Source: Galactobacter sp. (lineage in GTDB: Bacteria > Actinomycetota > Actinomycetes > Actinomycetales > Micrococcaceae). Taken from it: 9,947 nt of DNA. Shown here in pieces: positions 5,704 through 9,947 of this stretch. A program made the position numbers and the translations under genes. The stretch is from the NCBI RefSeq assembly GCF_022712295.1, contig NZ_JALAGT010000045.1, positions 1 through 9,947 on the forward strand, in the 5' to 3' direction. The number at the start of each line of letters is the position of its first letter. Within the stretch, counting starts at the first letter, position 1. The notes below the pieces were generated by a model that saw only the letters and a list, made by a program, of their open reading frames with translations, was not told the origin of the DNA and made no database searches.

Positions 5704-6249
5704 ATGACGCAGCACGTGTGGTTGGTGGTTGGCCTCGGTAACCCCGGGGCCAACCACGCCGGTCAGCGGCACAACGTGGGCCAGATGGCTCTCGATGTGT
5801 TGGCCGACCGGATGGGAGGCCACTTCACCGTGGCCTCCCGCCACCGTGCCCAGATCCTGGAGGGTCGCCTGATGATGGGTGGCCCCAAGGTGGTGTTGGC
5901 CAAGCCCACCACCTACATGAACGTCTCGGGAGGACCCGTCTCCTCCCTGAGCAAATACTTCAACGTGGAACCCGATCATGTGATCGTGATCCACGACGAG
6001 GTGGACCTGGACTTCGACCAGGTCGCAACCCGCACCGGCGGTTCCGAGAACGGCCACAACGGTTTGCGGGACATCACCAAGGCGCTGGGCACCCGCGACT
6101 ATCAGCGTGTCCGCGTGGGCGTGGGACGCCCGCCCGGGCACCAGGCCACCGCGGACTTCGTCCTCTCCAAGTTCAACTCCTCCCAGAACAAGGTGCTGCC
6201 GTTCGTGCTGGACGCGGCGGCGGACAAAGTGGAGTCGCTCATCGGGTGA
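5704..6249 (+). CDS. pth: Peptidyl-tRNA hydrolase
   Basis: Pth cleaves the ester bond of peptidyl-tRNAs that drop off ribosomes, recycling tRNA in the cytosol; it is usually essential. The 181-aa product is slightly short for the family (about 185-200). Catalytic and substrate residues are all seen: GLGNPG with N13, catalytic His23 in GQRHNVG, N73 in YMNVSG, D98 in HDEVDL, and H118-N119 in GHNGLRDI; VGRPPG follows. The start lies 10 nt after the rplY stop with no Shine-Dalgarno, and no in-frame alternative start exists in the gap, so translation probably depends on ribosomes ending rplY. A 12-bp palindrome GAGTGATCACTC (5688-5699) covers that stop. A GC-rich hairpin follows the gene. Confidence 0.96.
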   Translation: MTQHVWLVVGLGNPGANHAGQRHNVGQMALDVLADRMGGHFTVASRHRAQILEGRLMMGGPKVVLAKPTTYMNVSGGPVSSLSKYFNVEPDHVIVIHDEVDLDFDQVATRTGGSENGHNGLRDITKALGTRDYQRVRVGVGRPPGHQATADFVLSKFNSSQNKVLPFVLDAAADKVESLIG

Positions 6250-6257
6250 ATGCCCGA

Positions 6258-6286
6258 CGGCGCGTCGCGGCACCGCGACCGCGTCG
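6258..6286 (+). terminator. Probable terminator after pth
   Basis: GTCGCGG (6264-6270) and CCGCGAC (6273-6279) form the core; with one bulged C the stem extends outward to 6258 and 6286. It starts 9 bases after the pth stop and is followed by CCGTTGTGTGG, a poor U-tract. A second small hairpin, GCGCT-CGC-AGCGC, lies at 6306-6318. CGCGTCGC occurs three times (6261, 6280, 6316). The rest of the gap, to 6484, shows no gene or clear promoter. Confidence 0.5.
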
Positions 6287-6495
6287 CCGTTGTGTGGCTC
6301 CGGTTGCGCTCGCAGCGCGTCGCCTTAGCCGCGAGTATCAAACACTGGCGTTGGCCGGGCCCGTCATACGAGGCAACACTGCGGAATGACCCGGGAGCCC
6401 CGACCGTTGAGGCTCGTGGAGGACCCTTGCGCCGACCGACGCAGGGACAGCTAGGACAGCAGGGCTATCAGCGCCAAGGCCCCGAAAGGAATCCC

Positions 6496-7821
6496 GTGCC
6501 GAACACAGCGGCGTCGAACTCAGTGCAGGCCGGTCAGCAGGAGCGGCTGAGCCCCGCAGAGGTGGAGCGCATCCGCGCCGACTTCCCGATCCTTGACCAA
6601 GAGATCAACGGGCACCCGCTGGTCTACCTGGATTCCGGCGCCACCTCCCAGACCCCTGAATGCGTGTGGGAGGCCTCGCAGCATTTCTACGAGACGGCCA
6701 ATTCCGCCGTGCACCGTGGAGCCCACACCCTGGCCGTCGAAGCGACGGATCGATTCGAGGACGCCCGCTCAACCGTTGCCCGCTTCGTGGGCGCCGGTGA
6801 GCGCGAGATCGTCTGGACCTCCAACGCGACCGAGGCCCTGAACCTCATCGCCTATTCCTTCTCCAACGCTACGGCCGGCGCCGGCGGACCGGAGGCCGAC
6901 CGCTTTCGCCTGGCCCCCGGGGACGAGATCGTCGCCACCGGCATGGAGCACCACGCCAATCTCATCCCGTGGCAGGAACTCGCTGCTCGCACCGGCGCCA
7001 CCTTTCGCTGGATCCCGTTGCGCGAGGACGCCACCCTTGATCTGGAGGCCGCGGCCTCGATCGTGGGCCCTCGCACGCGCATCCTCGCGTTCACGCACGT
7101 TTCCAACGTGCTCGGCCTGGTGAACGACGTCGCGGCGCTGGCCGCGCTGGCCCGTTCCGTTGGTGCCTATTCGGTGCTGGACGCCTGCCAGTCGGCCCCG
7201 CACATGCCGCTCGACTTCGCGGGCCTGGGCATTGATTTCGCAGCGTTCTCCGGCCACAAGATGCTGGGACCAACTGGTATCGGTGCGCTCTACGGACGCG
7301 CCGAATTGTTGGACGCCATGCCGCCGTTCCTGTTCGGCGGCTCCATGATCACCACCGTGAGCCTGGATCACGCCGAGTTCCTGCCCGCCCCTCAGCGATT
7401 CGAGGCGGGAACACAACGCATCAGCCAGGCCATTGGGCTGGCCACCGCGGTGAGCTACCTGAGTGAGACCGGCATGGGCCGGATCGAGGGCTGGGAGCAG
7501 CATCTGGGCAAGCGGATGCTCAACGGTCTGTCGGAGCTGCCAGGAGTCCGCATCTTGGGTCCCTCGGCAGACGCTGATGTTTCCCGCACCGGCACCGTGC
7601 CGTTCGCCGTGGACGGCGTGCACCCGCACGACGTGGGCCAGTTCCTGGATTCTCGCGGCGTGGCCGTGCGCGTGGGCCACCACTGCGCCGAGCCGCTGCA
7701 CAAGTTCCTGGGGGTCTCCGCATCCACGCGAGCCTCCGCCTATCTGTACAACACCGAGGCCGACGTGGATGCGTTGCTGAACGCCGTCTCGGATGTTCGT
7801 GCCTTCTTTGGGGTGAAGTGA
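6496..7821 (+). CDS. sufS: SufS-type cysteine desulfurase
   Basis: A class V aminotransferase-fold PLP enzyme that takes sulfur from cysteine as an enzyme persulfide for Fe-S cluster assembly. The 441-aa product shows YLDSGATSQTP near the N-terminus, EHHANLIPW with PLP-stacking His (152-153), HVSNVLG, D229 in LDACQSAPH, PLP-binding Lys255 in SGHKMLGPTGIGALYG, and the persulfide Cys397 in RVGHHCAEPLH, the SufS (group II) form. The GTG at 6496 is chosen because AAAGGA lies 5 nt upstream and the protein then starts close to family length; the frame is open back to 6250 but that stretch is hairpin-rich and Arg-rich. The stop overlaps the sufU ATG by one base. No sufB, sufC or sufD genes are in the window, so the pair sits apart from any such genes here. 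Confidence 0.95.
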   Translation: MPNTAASNSVQAGQQERLSPAEVERIRADFPILDQEINGHPLVYLDSGATSQTPECVWEASQHFYETANSAVHRGAHTLAVEATDRFEDARSTVARFVGAGEREIVWTSNATEALNLIAYSFSNATAGAGGPEADRFRLAPGDEIVATGMEHHANLIPWQELAARTGATFRWIPLREDATLDLEAAASIVGPRTRILAFTHVSNVLGLVNDVAALAALARSVGAYSVLDACQSAPHMPLDFAGLGIDFAAFSGHKMLGPTGIGALYGRAELLDAMPPFLFGGSMITTVSLDHAEFLPAPQRFEAGTQRISQAIGLATAVSYLSETGMGRIEGWEQHLGKRMLNGLSELPGVRILGPSADADVSRTGTVPFAVDGVHPHDVGQFLDSRGVAVRVGHHCAEPLHKFLGVSASTRASAYLYNTEADVDALLNAVSDVRAFFGVK

Positions 7822-8282
7822 TGAATCCGATTGAGCAGCTCTACCAGGACATCATCCTGGACCACTCGAAGCGCCGCATCGGTGCCGATCAGTTGGAGGG
7901 CGAACCCGGTCAGCACGAGGGTCAGTCGCACCAGCACAACCCGCTGTGCGGGGACGACATCACCCTGCGCGCCCGCGTCGCCGATGACGGCACCATCGAG
8001 GCATTGGCCTGGTCAGGCGACGGTTGCTCCATCTCCATGGCGTCGGCGTCAGTGCTCTCCGAAACCTTGACCGGGGAGAGCGTGGCCAGCTTCGAGACGG
8101 CCAACGAGGACTTCCACGAGCTGATGCGTTCCCGCGGCAAGGCGGAGATCGGTGCGGAGCTCGAGGAGAAGCTCGGCGACGCAGCGGCCTTTGCCGGGGT
8201 CTCCAAGTTCCCGGCCCGAGTGAAGTGCGCCCTGCTGAGCTGGGAGGCCGCCAAGGACGCCATCGCCCGCGCTCAGGGCTGA
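7821..8282 (+). CDS. sufU: Fe-S assembly sulfur-transfer protein SufU
   Basis: SufU is a zinc protein that accepts the persulfide from SufS and passes sulfur to the SufBCD scaffold. The 153-aa product has the expected zinc ligands C43 and D45 (PLCGDDITL), C69 (GDGCSISMAS) and C136 (VKCALLSW). The stretch between C69 and C136 carries the insertion that separates SufU from IscU. Starting at the ATG at 7821 gives NPIEQLYQDIILDHSKRR after Met, typical of the family; a GTG one codon earlier (7818) is also possible. The TGATG overlap with sufS implies translational coupling and near-equal output, suiting a direct SufS-SufU partnership. A strong hairpin terminator lies 63 nt downstream. Confidence 0.95.
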   Translation: MNPIEQLYQDIILDHSKRRIGADQLEGEPGQHEGQSHQHNPLCGDDITLRARVADDGTIEALAWSGDGCSISMASASVLSETLTGESVASFETANEDFHELMRSRGKAEIGAELEEKLGDAAAFAGVSKFPARVKCALLSWEAAKDAIARAQG

Positions 8283-8344
8283 CCGGGCGCCGGCGGCCGC
8301 CATTTGCCCCTCGTTCTAGACTTTGCAACCGCATGGGCGAGAAC

Positions 8345-8364
8345 CCCCAGTCCTACGACTGGGG
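8345..8364. terminator. Bidirectional terminator between sufU and nhaA
   Basis: CCCCAGTC (8345-8352) and GACTGGGG (8357-8364) form a perfect 8-bp stem with a CTAC loop. On the plus strand CTTCTTGCGTT follows; on the minus strand the stem is followed by GTTCTCG. It suits ending both convergent transcripts. The surrounding 8283-8455 gap has no other gene I can support; copies of GGGGCAAA occur at 8380 and 8418 and in inverse at 8303-8310. Confidence 0.85.
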
Positions 8365-8455
8365 CTTCTTGCGTTAAGTGGGGCAAACTCGGGCTGAGGG
8401 GGTGAACCCGGAAATAAGGGGCAAATCGCGGTTCAGGCGAAGCGGTCCAGCGTTC

Positions 8456-9760
8456 CTATTGCACTTCGGTGCGGGTGCGCTCCACCGGGTCCTTGCGGGA
8501 CACCAGCAGCAGCCAGATGGCTCCCAACACCGCGGCCAGCACGGAGGCCATCAGCACCGCGAGCTTGGCGTGTTCCGTGTGCGGGGAGGCATGTCCATAG
8601 GCGAGTTCGGTGACCAGCAGCGCCACCGTGAAGCCGATGCCAGCCATGAGGCCTATGCCGCACATCTGCGACCAGCGCAGCCGCGGGTCCAGTCGCCCCC
8701 ACGGAGTCCTGGTCAGCAGCCACGTGGACCCGACGATGCCCAGCGGTTTGCCGATCAACAGGCCCAGCACGATGCCCCACACCACGGGATCCTGCAGAGA
8801 GTTCACGAAACCGCTGGCCCCGCCGATGGGCACGCCGGCCGCGAAGAACGCGAACACGGGCACGGCCAGCCCGGAGGAGAAGGGGCCGATGCGGTGGCTG
8901 AGGACGGGCGCGAGGGGGCGCCAGGCGTCGGGCAGTGTGGTGCCGCGCGCCCAGGCGCCGGGCTTCGCCGGGACAATCAGTCCCAGCGCCACGCCAGCCA
9001 CGGTGGCGTGGATGCCTGAGAGGTCCACGCAGACCCAGGTGATCATGCCCAGCGGGAAGAGCATCAGCCAGGGGGCCCAGCGGAAGTTCACGAAGAACGT
9101 CGGGTGCTTCTGCACCAACCAGGTGAATACGGCCAGGGGGACCAGGGCGGCCAGCAGCCACAGCGGTGCCAAACCGTGGGCGTAGGCCACGGCGATGATG
9201 AGGATGGCGATGAGGTCGTCCACCACGGCTAACGTCAGCAGGAAGATGCGCAGGGCCGAGGGCAGTCGCTTGGACACCAGGCCGAGGACGGCCGTGGCGA
9301 AGGCGATGTCTGTAGCGGTGGGGATGGCCCAACCGTGCAGCGTGGAGGCGCCGGCACCGGTGACGAGCTGGATGCCGGCAAAGATCAGGGCGGGGACCAG
9401 CACACCGCCGGCCGCGGCGACCATGGGGGTGATGGCGGTCTTCGGGTCGCGCAGGGAGCCGTTGACGAACTCGTGTTTGAGCTCCACACCCACCACGAAG
9501 AAGAAGATGGCCAACAGGGCGTCGGAGGCCCATTCGCCCACGGTGAGATTCAAGGTTTCGAAGCCAAGGTTCACGGGGAGCGTGGTGTCGCGCAGGTTCA
9601 GGTAGCCGTCACCGGCGGGGGTGTTGACCCAGATCAGGGCTGCGGCTGCGGCGAGGATCAGCAGGACGCCTGCGGTGGAGTCGGCCCTGATGAGGTGGGA
9701 AAAGCTGGGAAGTCCCGAGAAGGACGATCCGGAATAAGAATGGGTGCGCTTAGCGCTCAT
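8456..9760 (-). CDS. nhaA: Na+/H+ antiporter NhaA
   Basis: An inner-membrane electrogenic antiporter that expels Na+ or Li+ in exchange for protons, giving salt and alkaline pH tolerance. With the ATG at 9760 it is 434 aa, with about twelve hydrophobic segments. The key NhaA motifs are present: GWAIPTATDIAFA with D151 (E. coli Asp133), and AVVDDL with D181-D182 (Asp163-Asp164), at the same 30/31-residue spacing as in E. coli; also FFFVVGVELKHEFVNGSL, SGIHATVAGV, LLIGKPLGI and GIGFTVALLV. The start is uncertain: the ATG at 9760 has a weak GAAAG 6 nt upstream, while an in-frame ATG at 9784 and a GTG at 9811 have no better site. The short start fits the family N-terminus best, since the first helix begins soon after RADSTAG. 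The gene is monocistronic, converging on sufU. Confidence 0.95.
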   Translation of the reverse strand: MSAKRTHSYSGSSFSGLPSFSHLIRADSTAGVLLILAAAAALIWVNTPAGDGYLNLRDTTLPVNLGFETLNLTVGEWASDALLAIFFFVVGVELKHEFVNGSLRDPKTAITPMVAAAGGVLVPALIFAGIQLVTGAGASTLHGWAIPTATDIAFATAVLGLVSKRLPSALRIFLLTLAVVDDLIAILIIAVAYAHGLAPLWLLAALVPLAVFTWLVQKHPTFFVNFRWAPWLMLFPLGMITWVCVDLSGIHATVAGVALGLIVPAKPGAWARGTTLPDAWRPLAPVLSHRIGPFSSGLAVPVFAFFAAGVPIGGASGFVNSLQDPVVWGIVLGLLIGKPLGIVGSTWLLTRTPWGRLDPRLRWSQMCGIGLMAGIGFTVALLVTELAYGHASPHTEHAKLAVLMASVLAAVLGAIWLLLVSRKDPVERTRTEVQ

Positions 9761-9866
9761 GAGTGGCTTTCGGGGTCGGGGCATGATGTCGCCGACCAGA
9801 CTTCCCGGCACACCATGGCCGCTTGCCTGCTGCGACCAACGCGGACCACGTTACCTCTTGGGTCGG

Positions 9867-9872
9867 TTGACA
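9867..9872 (+). promoter_or_regulatory. Possible -35 box of a rightward gene beyond the edge
   Basis: A perfect TTGACA lies in the divergent region upstream of nhaA, pointing right. The expected -10 window (about 9889-9895, ACATTCC) matches poorly, and it overlaps the left arm of the inverted repeat at 9891, so this is tentative. Confidence 0.3.
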
Positions 9873-9890
9873 GCCGATTCCACCTAGACA

Positions 9891-9933
9891 TTCCGTCACT
9901 GCCTCCTGCTTTATGCATGAGGCGGTGACGGAA
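9891..9933. repeat. 15-bp inverted repeat in the nhaA upstream region
   Basis: TTCCGTCACTGCCTC (9891-9905) and GAGGCGGTGACGGAA (9919-9933) are complementary except for one T/G position, which would be a G-U pair in plus-strand RNA. The 13-base spacer is AT-richer. It could be an operator shared by nhaA and the rightward gene, or a hairpin in the latter's leader. Confidence 0.7.
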
Positions 9934-9938
9934 AGCCT

Positions 9939-9946
9939 GGGGAGGA
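9939..9946 (+). promoter_or_regulatory. Shine-Dalgarno of a gene starting just past the window
   Basis: GGGGAGGA ends one base before the window end and strongly matches the 16S anti-Shine-Dalgarno. No start codon fits within the remaining base, so a rightward coding region, divergent from nhaA, probably begins within about 5-10 nt of the edge. Its nature cannot be seen. Confidence 0.5.
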
Positions 9947-9947
9947 T

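Noticed and set aside
6250..6495. N-terminal extension of SufS (82 extra residues from ATG 6250)
   Set aside because: The stretch is hairpin-rich and Arg-rich and would begin immediately after the pth stop; the GTG at 6496 has a good Shine-Dalgarno and gives normal family length.
8333..8377. 14-codon frame (MGENPQSYDWGFLR) across the sufU/nhaA terminator
   Set aside because: No ribosome-binding site, and the codons coincide with the terminator stem, which explains the sequence fully.
8433..9533. 366-codon frame on the same strand as nhaA but another register
   Set aside because: Arg/Pro/His-rich out-of-frame translation of nhaA, whose own frame has the antiporter motifs.
1..9947. Mobile element, CRISPR array, toxin-antitoxin or phage defence genes
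   Set aside because: Looked for and not found: every sizeable non-shadow frame is assigned to a known housekeeping or metabolic family, and no array of spaced repeats is present.

Overview
The window is a high-GC, GC3-rich actinobacterial chromosomal segment. The order tRNA-Gln, glmU, prs, rplY (bL25/Ctc), pth matches the conserved glmU-prs-rplY-pth neighbourhood of Actinobacteria. The protein sequences, GTG starts and 'TGGCAGAAT'-like promoter cores suggest a Micrococcales (Micrococcaceae-like) organism, but no taxonomic marker is present to prove this. I see no transposase, integrase, CRISPR array or phage gene.

Layout. (1) 1-563: 3' part of a rightward FAD-dependent 3-ketosteroid-dehydrogenase-like gene cut by the window edge. 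(2) 574-623: a perfect 23-bp hairpin between convergent genes. (3) 666-1736, minus strand: a zinc-dependent (R,R)-butanediol dehydrogenase-type enzyme with a good Shine-Dalgarno; its upstream region carries a palindrome and three tandem 12-bp repeats. (4) 1961-2032: tRNA-Gln(UUG). (5) 2193-3689 glmU and 3767-4747 prs, then a hairpin terminator. (6) A 180-nt structured leader followed by rplY (5088-5693) and pth (5704-6249). (7) A GC-rich hairpin region, then sufS (6496-7821) overlapping sufU (7821-8282). (8) A bidirectional terminator (8345-8364), then leftward nhaA (8456-9760). (9) 9761-9947: a divergent intergenic region with a 15-bp inverted repeat and a strong Shine-Dalgarno at the extreme right edge, announcing a rightward gene just outside the window.

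Function. The centre is housekeeping: UDP-GlcNAc synthesis for the wall (GlmU), PRPP supply (Prs), a 5S-rRNA-binding ribosomal protein (bL25), rescue of peptidyl-tRNA (Pth), and sulfur transfer for Fe-S assembly (SufS to SufU). The flanks are metabolic or homeostatic: steroid-type dehydrogenation, acetoin/2,3-butanediol redox, and Na+/H+ antiport.

No protein here is a new system. The most interesting material is non-coding: the rplY leader, with mutually exclusive pairings and a 51-codon leader frame ending at the rplY ribosome-binding site; the tandem repeats before the butanediol dehydrogenase; the near-duplicate promoter cores of tRNA-Gln and glmU; and the inverted repeat at the right edge.
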